Shown in pieces: positions 22,151 to 35,013 of a stretch of DNA of 64,000 nt. Numbering within the stretch: position 1 is the first letter of the stretch; each line of letters opens with the position of its first letter. The stretch covers positions 182,874,939-182,938,938 of the forward strand of contig CM071601.1 in assembly GCA_036435485.1 (NCBI GenBank). The letters run 5' to 3'. The notes under the pieces were generated by a model. That model saw nothing but the letters and a program-made list of their open reading frames with translations, ran no database searches and was not told the DNA's origin. This DNA comes from Saposhnikovia divaricata. Lineage: Eukaryota > Streptophyta > Magnoliopsida > Apiales > Apiaceae. The position numbers and the translations under genes are program-made.

Positions 22151-22815
22151 CAACTTCAAGGCTGTTTATTTTTCTTCAAATATTATTTTCGACCTTCGAT
22201 CATTCTGAAAATTCTTCGGAGTCAAACGATTAATATTATATTAAGAAAGGTCCTCTGGATTCCATTCTTCACTCGAATCTATCTCTTAAATTATAAGGGA
22301 ACGTTACTGGAGAAAGGTTCTTTATCTTGTTGACTTCCCGGTCATAGTTTATCCTTTTCACTCGCAACTTGGTTGCTATGGACTCATTAAGTCTGTGTGT
22401 ACCTTCTCATCGTTCGAGGGGTAAGATCGTTGGAACAAGTTGATATCCATTAACAAGCAAGAGCTTGGGAAATGTTAGTGAATTTTCCTTTCCACCTAGA
22501 TACGACTACTTTGTGGAGTCTTGTCAACAAGTATTTCACTTGGGGAAGGGAGGATAAACTATACGTTTCAATGTTGTGGATTTACTCGAACTAAGAGTCG
22601 TGTGTAAGAGGCCGAGTCGGGCGGTCCATCACAAGGCCTAATCATTGGCCACGGAGTTACTATTAAAGGCCATTGACAAGTGGAGCCGTCAGTTCTTCCT
22701 TCTACCGGTAGTAAACTATATTGGGCTGTACCATCCCCGACTGATCATCAGGGAGTGGAACAGCTGGCGCGTGATAACTCCAATATTGGTTCATCTCCCA
22801 AATTGGGAATTCCCT

Positions 22816-22893
22816 GCAACACGTATCGAAGATACTTCTTTCAGGTTGACGGTGTCTTCTGCAACACGTATCGAAGAGACTTCTTTCAGGTTG
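22816..22893 (+). repeat. 45 bp tandem duplication in Tekay1 5' LTR
   Basis: Two units begin GCAACACGTATCGAAGA (22816 and 22861). The same pair is in the 3' LTR at about 33547-33624. Confidence 0.8.
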
Positions 22894-23581
22894 TAGAACT
22901 TCGAAAAATGTTAATAACTGGAACTACAATATTTTCCTTTCAAGTTCCTCTTAATATGATAAATAATGATATCTTGCTTATTTTGACTTAGCAGATATTT
23001 CCACAAAAGAAACACTTTAAGTTACCTTGTAACTTCATCCTTTATATTATACTAGCACTAACTTCGTTAATGCATGGCATATGGAAATAATGATACTTCG
23101 AACTGTTATATACTATCACTGTCCTGTTATATTATTATTGGTGGGCTATTGCTCACCCTTGCTTATTTATCATGTCACAACAACAGCTAGGACAGATGGC
23201 TCGCGTCAGGCGCACTCGGCGCAAGCGGGTTACCCGACCCACCGGACTCCCCGCTGAGATGCTAGCCGCCATTGCTGAGGTAGCATAGTTAGACAGCTTT
23301 TGTTTCCTGTTTAACTATATGTATAATTAATGTAATCAACGGCAAACTTTTAAACTTATGATGTTATCCTTTTGGATTGTAATAACTTTTATTCGCAAAC
23401 CCCTTTATAAGACTTATTTCAATTTCATCTCTGGGACTATAACTGTGTGTGTGTGAGTGGATATTATTGTGGGGTCATAGCATTCTACTTATTGATTTTG
23501 GACTCAAGTCAAGTATTATGTATGAATTTTGAGACCGTAACGACCCGATCCCTGACCCCGGTTCTGGGGGTGTTACAGAGA

Positions 23582-23593
23582 TGGTATCGGAGC
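23582..23593 (+). other. Primer-binding site, Met-tRNA, one mismatch (Tekay1)
   Basis: TGGTATCGGAGC, four bases after the LTR; G replaces A at position 8 of the canonical site. Confidence 0.9.
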
Positions 23594-23744
23594 GAGAGTT
23601 ATATATCCCAAGAGATGATACGACGTTATATAATAATAAATTCAATAATATAATAAGAACCCTTGCCAGGTTCACCTAAAACCCTTACAGGAACTTTTTA
23701 AGTATCGTGATAGTAACATAGTTCGTCTTGTGTAGGCGAGCGAC

Positions 23745-24652
23745 ATGTCGGCCCAGGAGGCAGCTGCGAGACAGCATGATGAGGACATGTTCCAGACTAG
23801 GGACCCGTACTATGAGCACTTGCCTGATGAGGATACTGAGCCTGAGGAGGAGGACCCTGATGAGGTCCAGGTTGATGCTGATACTGATGTGATTGAGTTT
23901 GAGGAGGAGGACCCTGAGGAGGTCCAGGTTGATGCTGATACAGATGTTGTTGAGACCGAGGGGGAGGAGGACCCGGAGGGGGTCCAGACAGGGCAGGACA
24001 CTGAGTTAGTTGCTAAGGATGAGGATTATTGGGTTGTGTCCGAGATCAGGACCATGGAGGAGGATACTGATATGACCACTGAGCAGGTCATGGCCGCTGT
24101 TGTTGGACAGGCTGTAGATGAGGATGAGCCAGTGGATGATGCAGTAGGAAGTTCCGGACTACGAGTGCCACCCCTCCCTGTGGAGAGAGCCCCTACCCCA
24201 CCACCACCACCACATGTGAGCCTATTCCCCGATGAGTTTGAGGAGCTTACCCAGAGCCCCACCAGACAGAGACTGCAGCTCCAGCTGAGCCATCCACCCC
24301 ACCTCATGTCCCGATAGGAGGAGTCCCAGTATGTGTTCATAACTTGATTGTGAATGGGCTTTATAGAGAGTTGTCCGTGGCGGATGCCAGGTTGGCAGAG
24401 TCTAGGAGGGAGCTAGAAACAGAGAGAGCCGCCCGGATGAGGTTGCAGGGCCGGAGGACTATCAGTGACAGGGTTGGGTATAGGGCTGTGACCCGCATCG
24501 AGCTGAGGGCTGGGATGAGGGTGCGACAGTTGCCTACTGATGGGCATGGTATGGTAGACAGAGCAGATGCCGAGGAGATTTTACGCATCGCTATGGGGAG
24601 GGTTCGGATGATGTTTCGTCGTGATTTCAGATGTAGTGATGCAGTAGTCTAG
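23745..24652 (+). pseudogene. Tekay1 accessory ORF upstream of gag (ORF0)
   Basis: ATG 23745 opens 190 codons dominated by Asp/Glu, with three repeats of an EEDPxxVQVDADTDV-type unit, then a Pro-rich stretch; it stops at 24317. A second open stretch in the -1 frame (open from 24242, ending at 24652) continues with an Ala/Pro segment and an Arg/Glu-rich helix (ADARLAESRRELETERAAR) and a basic C-terminus. Tekay2 has the same acidic-then-basic pair at 50551-51290, with the same change of frame. It lies between PBS and gag, where ordinary Tekay elements have only leader. The function is unknown; an acidic, nucleic-acid-free N-half joined to an Arg-rich half could be a regulator or chaperone (inference). 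Confidence 0.65.
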
Positions 24653-25043
24653 TTGTCTAGTCATGTACGGACGTAGTAGTGCCGGCTTTTGTAGGGATGG
24701 TTTCATTGTACTTATTTTCCCTTTTTGCAGACTAGACAGATAGATAGCGTATTTCACTTTTGACTTGTTGTTGTGGTTAGGATGGTTGTACTTTAAACTA
24801 TCGTTGTAACTCAGATGTTGTACCTTTTCGGTACCTGGTATATATTTTTTTCCCTTTCAGTTATTTCAATTTTGTTGGGATGTGATCACGAGTTTATTAG
24901 CATATGTACTGTTTTTCGATTAAGTTGCCATGAGATATAAAACTTTGGGATCTTAAATCCAATTATGTAACGAATTATGCAAGGAAAAATCCTTTAAAAC
25001 AGGTAAGTGAACCTAATGTAAAATTTTCCAAATTTTCAGTAAA
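24653..25043 (+). other. Spacer between ORF0 and gag
   Basis: About 390 bp, T-rich, without a coding frame, leading to the gag ATG. I see no clear promoter or splice site. Confidence 0.5.
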
Positions 25044-28000
25044 ATGCCTCCAAGACGAATGGGCACTAGGGCCAACCCCCGTGAATCTACTGACCAAGAG
25101 AGTCACAACCAACACGAGGAAAACCATGAAAGTAGTGAAGAACACGATCAGGACTATAATGAGCAAGAAGATTCCCAGTATGGAGCAGAGGATGAACCCA
25201 TGTACTCTGAAGACTTTGAGGGGGAAATAGAGGGTGGAGAAACTGAAGTGGAGCAGGAAGGGGAGAACCAGGGCGGAGACCCCATGGGCCAGTTTATGGA
25301 ATTACTTAGGCAAAATTTGAACCAATACCCTCAACCACCACCAGGAAACAACACTTCAGTGGCAAATTCCTTTAGGGCCTTTAAGTCCCTTAAGCCCCCA
25401 GAGTTCCACGGATCGGCTAATCTCGTTGAGGCGAGGGCCTGGATCAAGGAAATGGAAAAATCTTTCGAGATTCTGAGTATCAATGAGGCTCAAAAGACTG
25501 TTTTTGCTACTTACCTACTAAAGGGAGAGGCCAATTATTGGTGGGAAGCCAAAAAGAACATGGAGATTGATGCTGTCGTAGCCTGGGAAAGGTTCAAACA
25601 ATTATTCCTGGAGAAGTATTTCCCGAAGTTCATGAAAACTCAGATGGAACTTAAGTTTTTGGAACTAAAACAGAACAATATGTCAGTGGCTGACTATGAG
25701 GCCAAATTTACTGAGCTGTCGAGATTTGTGCCAGAATTTGTGGATACCGAAGAAAAGAAAGCTAACAGGTTTTAACAAGGGCTGAAACAGTGGATCCATA
25801 ATAGATTGGCGGTTTTATAGATTACGGATTATGCCACCTTGGTGCAAAAGGCCACCATTGTGGAAGCTGGAAGCGATCAGATGCAGAGAGAGAAAGAGAA
25901 GGGGGGATTAAAGAGAAAACATGTCAGTATGGGCGGGGGGTCCACAGGAGGAAAGCCCCCGAACAAGTTTAATCGAGGAGCAGTCTCTCTACTTAACAGG
26001 GGTATGGGATTCAAACCACCTGTGAGCATGAGTGTGAGCCAGGGCGGCCAGCATACAGGAGTGTCCCATTCCCATCAGTCTAGACCTCCCTTGCCATCAT
26101 GTGCAACGTGTGGAAAAAGACATTCCGGAGTGTGCAACCAGAAGCAGCCAACCTGTTATAAGTGTGGACGAGTGGGCCACTACTCTAACACCTGCACTGC
26201 GGTTGTCCCTAGTACCAACAAAAGCACCACTTGTTTCCAGTGCGGATAGCTAGGGCACATGAGGAAGGACTGCCCAAGGAACAAACCAGTAGCATCAGGG
26301 GCAAGCAGGGCTGCCTCAAATAGGCCACCAACTGCTAGGACTTTTAATATGTCAGTACAAGATGCCGTGAGGGACACAGATGTGATAGCAGGTACATTTT
26401 CTCTCAATTCAGTCAGTGCAAATGTCTTATTTGATTCAGGAGCAACCAAGTCTTTTATATCTAGAGATTTTGCGCATAAATTGAAACTTAAAACCCCGCA
26501 ACTAAGAAATTCCTTACAAGTAGAAATAGCTAATCAGGAAATCGTACCGATTAATCAAATTCACCCCGATTGTAAACTAGAAATAGGAGGACGATCCTTC
26601 TATGTCGATTTAATTCCCTTTAAGCTAGGGGAATTCGATGTCATTTTGGGTATGGATTGGTTGTCTCGCCATAATGCGCAGATAGATTGTAAAGGCAAAA
26701 AGGTTAAGTTGAAAACCCCAGGGAAGAAAGAAATAGTGTTTAAGGGGATGCGACAGACCCGAAAAATTCTGACCATGTCGCAAACCAAGAGATTGTTACG
26801 AAAAGGGAATGATGCTTATTTAGCTTACATTATAGACACTCAGAAGGAAGCGCCAAGATTGCAAGACATTCCAGTAGTTAATGAGTTCGAGGACGTGTTC
26901 CCACAAGATCTTCCCGGACTACCACCTGATAGGGTAATTGAGTTTGCCATCGAGTTAGCCCCGGGGACGGCGCCGGTCTCGAAGGCCTCGTACCTATTAG
27001 CCCCAGTAGAAATGAAGGAGCTAGCTAAACAGTTACAGGAATTGTTGGATAAGGGCATGATAATGCCCAGTGTGTCGCCTTGGGGCACACCAGTGTTGTT
27101 CGTTAAGAAAAAGGATGGGAGTATGAGGTTATGCATCGACTACAGAGAGTTGAACAAGTTAACCACAAAGAATAAGTATCCATTGCCCAGGATAGACGAT
27201 TTGTTTGACCAGCTAAGAGGCGCTGAATACTTCTCTAAGATTGACCTGAGAACCGGATATCACCAACTGAAGATCAAACCTGAAGATATCCCAAAGACTG
27301 CATTCCGTACCAGATATGGACATTATGAGTTCTTGGTAATGTCATTTGGATTGACCAACGCCCCAGCAGCCTTCATGGACCTAATTAATAGAGTGTTCAA
27401 GGAATATTTGGACAAATTCGTGATAGTCTTCATTGATGATATTCTCATCTACTCAAAGACAGAGGCAGAACACGCTGAACATTTAAGGATAACCTTAGAA
27501 ATACTCAGGAAGGAGCAGTTATATGCCAAGTTCTCCAAGTGTGAGTTTTGGAAAAATGAAGTACAATTCTTAGGGCACGTGATCAATAGAGAAGGAGTGT
27601 TGGTTGACCCCTCCAAGATAGAAGCAGTTTCAAACTGGGAACGGCCAACTACTCCAACTGAGGTGAGGAGTTTCATCGGACTGGCCGGATATTACAGAAG
27701 ATTTGTCCAAGATTTTGCGAAAATCGCAGCCCCATTAACTTGACTTACCCGCAAAACTGAGAAATTTGAATGGACTGAAAAATGCGAGAGGAGTTTCCAA
27801 GAGTTAAAGAAGAGGTTGGTGACAGCCCCAGTGCTGGCATTACCTGATGGAAAAGGAGATTTCGTGATTTATAGTGATGCTTCGCATAAAGGACTGGGAT
27901 GCGTGCTTATGCAGCACGGCAAGGTAATAGCATATGCATCTAGGCAACTGAAGGATTATGAGGTCAGATATCCCACGCATGATCTAGAACTAGCAGCCAT

Positions 28001-29761
28001 AGTCTTCGCTTTAAAGATTTGGAGACACTACTTGTATGGGGAAAAGTGCGAGATTTACACTGACCATAAGAGCCTCAAGTAAATTTTCACTCAGAAAGAG
28101 CTTAACATGCGCCAGAGGAGATGGTTAGAGTTAATCAAGGATTACGACTGTGAAATTCGTTATCACCCGGGCAAAGCCAATGTGGTGGCTGACGCCCTTA
28201 GTAGGAAAGAGAAGCTCAAGATGATAACTTCAGAGGAAGAGCTAGTGAAAAATTTTGAGAAGCTGGAAATTGAGATTAAGTTACCTGGAGAGGGCCAAGA
28301 AAAGTTGATGGAAATTAGAATCCAACCTCCATTGTTAGAAAAGATTAGACGGTGCCAGGAACGGATGATGGAGGAAGAAGAGAACTCCACGGAAGAGATA
28401 ATGACCGGGGAGGAAATTAAGTATGAAAGAGACAAGGAAGGGTTCATGAGGTACACGTACAGGATATGGATCCCAAACGTTCAGGAACTCAAGGATGAGA
28501 TTTTAAATGAGGCACACAACTCAAGATACTCAGTGTACCCCGGTAGCACCAAAATGTATAGGGATTTGAAGGAGTATTACTGGTGGCCCAATATGAAAAA
28601 GGACGTAGCGAAGTGGGTAAGCAGATGCTTGACCTTCCAACGAGTGAAGAGCACCAGAAGCCCAGCGGACTTCTACATCCCTTAGAGATTCCAGAATGGA
28701 AATGGGAACACATAGCCATGGATTTCATAGTAGGTTTACCAAGGACCAAGGCTAATCATGACGCCATATGGGTAATTGTAGATCGACTGACGAAGTCAAC
28801 TCACTTTCTCCCGATCAACGAAAGATACACGGTCGATAGACTAGTGGATATCTAAATAAAAGAGATAGTGGCGCGACATGGAGTCCCAGTCGCAATAGTA
28901 TCCGATCGAGATCCTAGATTTAACTCCAGGTTTTGGAGAAGTTTTCAAGAATGTGTAGGGACCCGGCTGAACATGAGCACAGCCTACCACCCCCAGACAG
29001 ATGGGCAAAGTGAAAGGACCATCAAAACGCTAGAGGATATGTTGAGAGTCTGCGCGATAGACTTCAAAGGAAATTGGGATAATCACTTGCCATTGATCGA
29101 GTTTTCCTACAATAACAGTTTCCATTCAAGTATAGGAATGCCACCTTATGAGGCCCTTTATGGAAGGAAATGTCGATCTCCCTTGTATTGGGATGAAGTC
29201 GGAGAGCGAAAGATGCTCGGGCCCGAAGTGGTCCAACGAACTAAAGATGCAGTAGATCTAATCAAAGGACGGTTGGTAGCAGCCCAGGATCGACAAAAGA
29301 AATATGCTGACTTAGCTCGGAAAGGCAAAGAATACGAAGTAGGAGACCTAGTGTTCTTGAAAGTGTCACCTTGGAAAGGTTTAATGAGATTTGGAAAGAA
29401 AGGAAAGCTGAGTCCCAGATACATTGGACCATTTGAGATATTAAGACGGATTGGGGAACTAGCTTATGAACTGGCATTGCCCCCAAATCTACAGCAGGTG
29501 CACAATGTGTTCCATGTTTCGATGTTGAGGAAGTATAGCCCGGATGCCAAGCATATTGCAGAGTATGAGCAAGTGGACATGCAACCAGACTTGACCTATG
29601 TAGAGCAACCTGTGGAAATCATAGACCGGAAAGAACAAGTGCTCCGAAACAAGGTCATTCAGCTAGTCAGAGTTTTGTGGCAGAACCACAATGTAGAAGA
29701 ATCAACCTGGGAGCTTGAAAGCGCAATTCAAGAGAAGTACCCCCACTTGTTTTCAAACTGA
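25044..29761 (+). pseudogene. gag-pol: Tekay1 gag-pol polyprotein with chromodomain
   Basis: ATG 25044 (MPPRRMGTR) opens a single gag-pol frame. Order: acidic Gag N-terminus, retrotransposon Gag domain (NYWWEAKKNM; WERFKQLFLEKYFP), zinc knuckles at ~26100-26270 (CATCGKRHSGVC, CYKCGRVGHYSNTC), protease (VLFDSGATKSF), RT (KIDLRTGYHQ; VFIDDILIYS), RNase H (DASHKGLGC; TDHKSL), integrase (HHCC then VIVDRLTKS, VSDRDPRFNS, PQTDGQSERT) and a C-terminal chromodomain (VRVLWQNHNVEESTWE). Stops: 25773-25775, 25818-25820, 26247-26249, 27741-27743, 28080-28082 and 28853-28855; a frameshift lies near 28650. The chromodomain is expected to steer integration to heterochromatin. Confidence 0.95.
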
Positions 29762-29781
29762 TTCCGGGACAGAATCCTTTT

Positions 29782-29794
29782 AAGGAGGGGAGAC
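29782..29794 (+). other. Polypurine tract (Tekay1)
   Basis: AAGGAGGGGAGAC abuts the TGTAAG start of the 3' LTR. The same tract serves Tekay3, and Tekay2 has a near copy. Confidence 0.9.
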
Positions 29795-32700
29795 TGTAAG
29801 AACCCAGATTTTGGGTAGAATTAAAACTTTTATTTATTTAATGATGTAAGAACGAATAGCGGTTACGACTACAATGTAATAGATGATATTTTGAAAGAAT
29901 GAATGGAATTCGATTATACTATTTCTATGTCATGCAGAATGTTAATGGTTGAAAACTTAGGTAAGAATAATCTATCTCCTAGAGGAATAAGATATGGTAA
30001 CTCCAAGCAGATGAATACTCTCATGTCATCCAGATCGATAACGATTAGTCCAGTGGTTCCGTAAAAGGGTTAAGGAACGCCCGAAAGAGAACAAGGACAT
30101 TTTCATAAATATAAGGAATAAAGAGAGAATAAATAATGAATAGTGTTTTGGTGAAAATTTGAATATTATTAAGACGACGCTATATAGGAGTATTCAGAAT
30201 GGATTTCCGAATTCATATTGATGGTCGATAGGCAAAATAATTGTATGTAAACGATATCAGATTCAGAAAAAAGCACTTTTATTTTCTTCGAGATTTCCCT
30301 GGACAGTGAAGGATTTAAGGATTTAATAAAGAGATTTGAGGAATTTAAATTCAAGGATTATAAAGGAGGATTGAGAATGGTAGTATAAATATCAAGAAGG
30401 TTTCCGGTAAAACACTAACAAGGAATACTTGAGACATTCCTCCGAAAGATCAATGGAATTATGCCACAGTAAAGCAAAGGGGATGCAACATATAAGTCAT
30501 AACATATTGATTTTATTAACGTGACAAAAGAGAATCAAGTTGGTGGAAAAAGGAGGAACCATAGTGACTTACATAAAAGTCAACTATAAATAAAGTGGTA
30601 TATTTGCACTTTGCCAAAAATGTAGTTACATGTTGTGGTGCCAACAAGTGGTTAAGTAGATGGGTGACACTTGGCCCAATGAATTGCTAACAACACAAAA
30701 GGCAAGATGCATCCATTATATAGACTGGATATACATGTATTAAGCCATAATAAAGCAAAACAAGAAAAAGAATCAACCAAGAACTCCATAAAGGAAGCTC
30801 TCGGCCAAGAAGCTAGAGGAAGGGTTCCCACCATTCAAAAACTTCAAGATTAATTAGGTGAGTCCTACATATCATAACAAAGATCCCCTATAAATTTTAG
30901 CTTCAAAGTCCATTCCATTCTTGAGATATAAAATCAAGAAGATGATGATGAATAGTACTTTCAAGAAACTAATCTTTGTTTTCTTGTTTTCATGGTTGAT
31001 CCTAGCTAAGTTTAGACTATCCAAGGACCATACCAAGATTTGTGAGGCTAGTACATACTCCAAGGAAGGTATAAGACTTGGAAACCCTAGATCTACTTTG
31101 AGTTTTAAGCATGTTCTTGATGGATCTAGCTTAGTTATGATTATGTTCATGTTATAAGCATGCTTAGTTAATGATTTAGGGATTTAAGAAGCATGATGAT
31201 TTTGATGCTAAGATCAGTAGTTTCTGGACTTGTTGAGATTATTATTATGCGTATAAGTTGTATTGATGCCCGGTGTGGCTTGGTTTGTTGATTGTGATTT
31301 TTGGAACGTTCGTATTATAGCCGTTATAATGCCGAAATTTCGTTAATCATTGAAAACTGTGCATCACAGTAGGTCTAATGGACGAAAATGGATAAGTATC
31401 TAACATGCCCTTGTAGATCTTGAGTCGTAGATCATTTTGGAAAAAGAATCGAATCAAACAGACTTACGGTTTAGGATTTATGGCCGATTTACTAAAAGTA
31501 GTTCGAAACCGTAATTGAGAATTCGTAACCGAAATTGAACCCTCGTAAAATATGTAAGTCAGTGGCAAATCTTGGTTATTAAATACTAGAGGTAGAAAGG
31601 AAGATGTGAGAGAAAACCTCATGTGAATCAGATCATTTTTCGATTTTATAAAAATGTTCGAATCTAGGTTAAACGCGAACGAACCCCTTAAAAGTATAAC
31701 TTTGGTTATAACTTAGAAAATGAGCGATAAAACTCGAGATATAATCTTGGTTCGTAATCGATCGAATTTAGAACTTATACGACTTAAGTATACACTAAGT
31801 GTGAGTACGATGACATGTCTTAATAACGAACAAATGTCGAATCGTATCGGTAATAAAAAGAGTTACACTAAAAAGGGTATAACGAGATAATTCGAAGACA
31901 TGTTTCGACTTAAGTCAATACTTAACCTTTTTAAAAGTGTTAAGCAATTAACCTCGAATCTCTTGACTATTTATAGATCGCCGAACTGACCCGGGATACC
32001 CTACCACTACCCCTACTCGTGCTCAATTACCAGGCAAGTTTCAATTCCCCTATTTAAGGCTGTTGTTGTGAATATATAAATGCTTTCTGTTATACATATG
32101 CCATAGCATGCATGCCTACTTTCAAGTCATATTGATATACTTGTTCCCTGATTGTTCTTTGGCTTATAAGTAGATAGATAATATATCGATTATAAGCCGG
32201 ATGTCGTTAAGACCCTTGGAGAAGGGCATATGAATCCTATTTGTTGAATATAGACCGGGAGTCAGTACTTCTTGATATATCGTAATTATTTTCGAGGGAA
32301 ATATTTAAGTAAATAATTTCCATTATTTGGTTGACGAATATTATTTGAATATTCGTCCGAAATTATTTAATTAACGATCATTACTTCAAATATTTATTTG
32401 AACGTTATCTATTCAATGAATATTATTTTTCAATATTCATTCAAAGACGAACCATTTATCGAATATTATTTCAAATATTTCTATAAAATATTCGAGTATT
32501 AAATAAATATCATTCGGACATTCATTTAGAACATCAGGTATTAAGGGAATATTATTCTCGAATATTCCTTTAAGGTTTAATTTATTAAATGAATATCACT
32601 TGGATATTCATTTAAATTATTAATTATTATATGAATACTATTTTTGAACATTAATTTGAAGTCTTATTTATTTAACGAATAAAATTCCAAACAGTCCTTT

Positions 32701-34306
32701 CAAAATTATTTATTACATGAATATTATTTTAATATTCATTTAAGTAATCATTTATTCAATAAATATTGTCTTAATATTTCTTCAAGGATTATTTTGAGAA
32801 ATACTCTGATTAAAAATATTCTTTCATCAAATACTTCCGACTCAATAAATATTCTATAAATATTTATTCAATACTTGGAAACAACTTCAAGGTTGTTAAT
32901 TTTTCTTCAAATATTATTTTCGACCTTCGATCATTCTGAAAATTCTTCGGAGTCATACGATTAATATTATATTAAGAAAGGTCCTCTAGATTCCATTCTT
33001 CACTCGAATCTATCTCTTAAATTATAAGGGAACCTTACTTGAGAATGGTTCTTTATCTTTTTGACTTCCCGGTCATAGTTTATCCTTTTCACTCGCAACT
33101 TGGTTGCTATGGACTCATTAAGTCTGTGTGTACCTTCTCATCGTTCGAGGGGTAAGATCGTTGGAACAAGTTGATATCCATTAACAAGCAAGAGCTTGGG
33201 AAATGTTAGTGAATTTTCCTTTCCAACTAGATACGACTACTTTGTGGAGTCTTGTCAACAAGTATTTCACTTGGGGAAGGGAGGATAAACTATACGTTTC
33301 AATGATGTGGATTTACTCGAACTAGGAGGCGTGTGTAAGAGGCCGAGTCGCGCGGTCCATCACAAGGACTAATCATTGGCCAGGGAGTTACTATTAAAGG
33401 CCATTGACAAGTGGAGCCGTCAGTTCTTCCTTCTACCGATTGTAAACTATATTGGGCTGTACCATCCCCGACTGATCATCAGGGAGTGGAACAGCTGGCG
33501 CGTGATAACTCCAATATTGGTTCATCTCCCAAATTGGGAATTCCCTGTAACACGTATCGAAGATACTTCTTTCAGGTTGACGGTGTCTTCCGCAACACGT
33601 ATCGAAGAGACTTCTTTCAGGTTGTAGAACTTCGAAAAATGTTAATAACTGGAACTGCAATATTTTCCTTGCAAGTTCCTCTTAATATGATAAATAATGA
33701 TATCCTGCTTATTTTGACTTAGCAGATATTTCCACAAAAGAAACACTTTAAGTTACCTTGTAACTTCATCCTTTATATTATACTGGCACTAACTTCGTTA
33801 ATGCATGGCATATGGAAATAATGATACTTCGAACTGTTATATACTATCACTGTCCTATTATATTATTATTGGTGGGCTATTGCTCACCCTTGCTTATTTA
33901 TCATGTCACAACAACAGCTAGGACAGATGGCTCGCGTCAGGCGCACTCGACGCAAGCGGGTTACCCGACCCACCGGACTCCCCGCTGAGATGCTAGCCGT
34001 CATTGCTGAGGTAGCATAGTTAGACAGCTTTTGTTTCCTGTTTAACTATAAGTATAATTAATGTAATCAACGGCAAACTTTTAAACTTATGATGTTATCC
34101 TTTTGGATTTTAATAACTTTTATTCGCAAACCCTTTTATAAGACTTATTTCAATTTCATCTCTGGGACTATAACTGTGTGTGTGAGTGGATATTATTGTG
34201 AGGTCATAGCATGCTACTTATTGATTTTGGACTCAAGTCAAGTATTATGTACGAATTTTGAGACCGTAACGACCCGATCCCTGACCCTGGATCTGGGGGT
34301 GTTACA
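29795..34306 (+). repeat. Tekay1 3' LTR (4,512 bp)
   Basis: Collinear with the 5' LTR. It retains the ~190 bp (about 31735-31930) that the 5' LTR lost, and carries the same hairpin array (32335-32885), tandem duplication and small ORF. Confidence 0.95.
32335..32885. repeat. Array of AT-rich hairpins in Tekay1 3' LTR
   Basis: Same array as 21600-22150 with a small number of substitutions. Confidence 0.8.
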
Positions 34307-34311
34307 TAAAG
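34307..34311. other. Target-site duplication of Tekay1, right (TAAAG)
   Basis: Repeats 19248-19252; the next base resumes LTR-B. Confidence 0.95.
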
Positions 34312-35013
34312 CATCAAAATACTAAAGCTCCATAAATAAATCCGATAGAATCCCATGACAACGATTAGTTCATAATCGAACCTCTCGTCATCATGGGATC
34401 TTATGAAACCATGATAAAAACAAAGTATGAAAAGATGCAAATAAACCTAAGTAATTGATATGAAATGGTGATCCAAATTACAATGGTAGGATATGTTTAA
34501 ATAGGCTCTAGAAGTCTTGCCTAGCAAGAAAAAGAGCCTACAATACAATTAGAAATAGGTTTGGATACCAAAAATACAACTAAAATTCGAAATAGGGTCA
34601 AAATGGACATTTTCAGGATTTTCTATCGGACCTACGCGCCCCAGGCGCATGCTTCTGCTGTTTCACGCGCTCCAAGCGCACGTTTACGCGCTCAAGGCGC
34701 GTAACTTCCTGCCGAAACTGATTTTCCTCCATTTTCTTCGTTTTTGAGCCGTTTTCTTCCGTTCTTTTTACCATTGCTTCCATAGTCAATTAACTTTACT
34801 TGGAACCATCATAAAATCTCAGTGCTTGACTCCAAACTTCATTCTATTTGCACAAATCAACTTCAAATTTGACGGAAACGGCAACCCTAATCGACATTCT
34901 TGCAAACCTGCACATTCAAACAAAACACATCAAAAATACCAAAAACTTAAGTCCAAGTACACCAATTCAAGCCGATATGGAACGTTCCAAGTGGATATAA
35001 AATCCACTTATCA
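34312..35013 (-). repeat. Athila-like LTR-B, right part
   Basis: The continuation of LTR-B after Tekay1, ending CCACTTATCA. Unlike LTR-A and LTR-C it has no PPT beyond it: the next base begins the zf-RVT-like block. Confidence 0.9.

Larger units (their letters stand above)
19253..23577 (+). repeat. Tekay1 5' LTR (4,325 bp)
   Basis: Starts TGTAAGAACCC and ends GGGGGTGTTACA. It contains a TATA-like box near 20176, a small ORF at 20401-20616, a 550 bp hairpin array (21600-22150), a 45 bp tandem duplication (22816-22893) and a conserved terminal stem near 23556-23570. Relative to the 3' LTR it lacks about 190 bp at ~21190. The open frames at 22645-22896 and 22680-22991 recur only because the LTR is repeated. 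Confidence 0.95.
19253..34306 (+). mobile_element. Tekay1: full-length Tekay/Del-type chromovirus, 15.05 kb
   Basis: LTRs of 4,325 and 4,512 bp, a Met-tRNA PBS, an accessory ORF upstream of gag, gag-protease-RT-RNase H-integrase-chromodomain in one frame, a PPT and a 5 bp TSD. The pol motifs and C-terminal chromodomain place it in the Tekay (Del) chromovirus lineage of Ty3/gypsy. The LTRs differ by roughly 2-3% by eye, and the 5' LTR has lost about 190 bp near 21190. The gag-pol frame has six stops and one frameshift, so the copy is defective. Confidence 0.95.

Noticed and set aside
22645..22991. Frames in the Tekay1 LTR tandem duplication
   Set aside because: Two overlapping frames across a 45 bp repeat and the LTR only; no start context or family.
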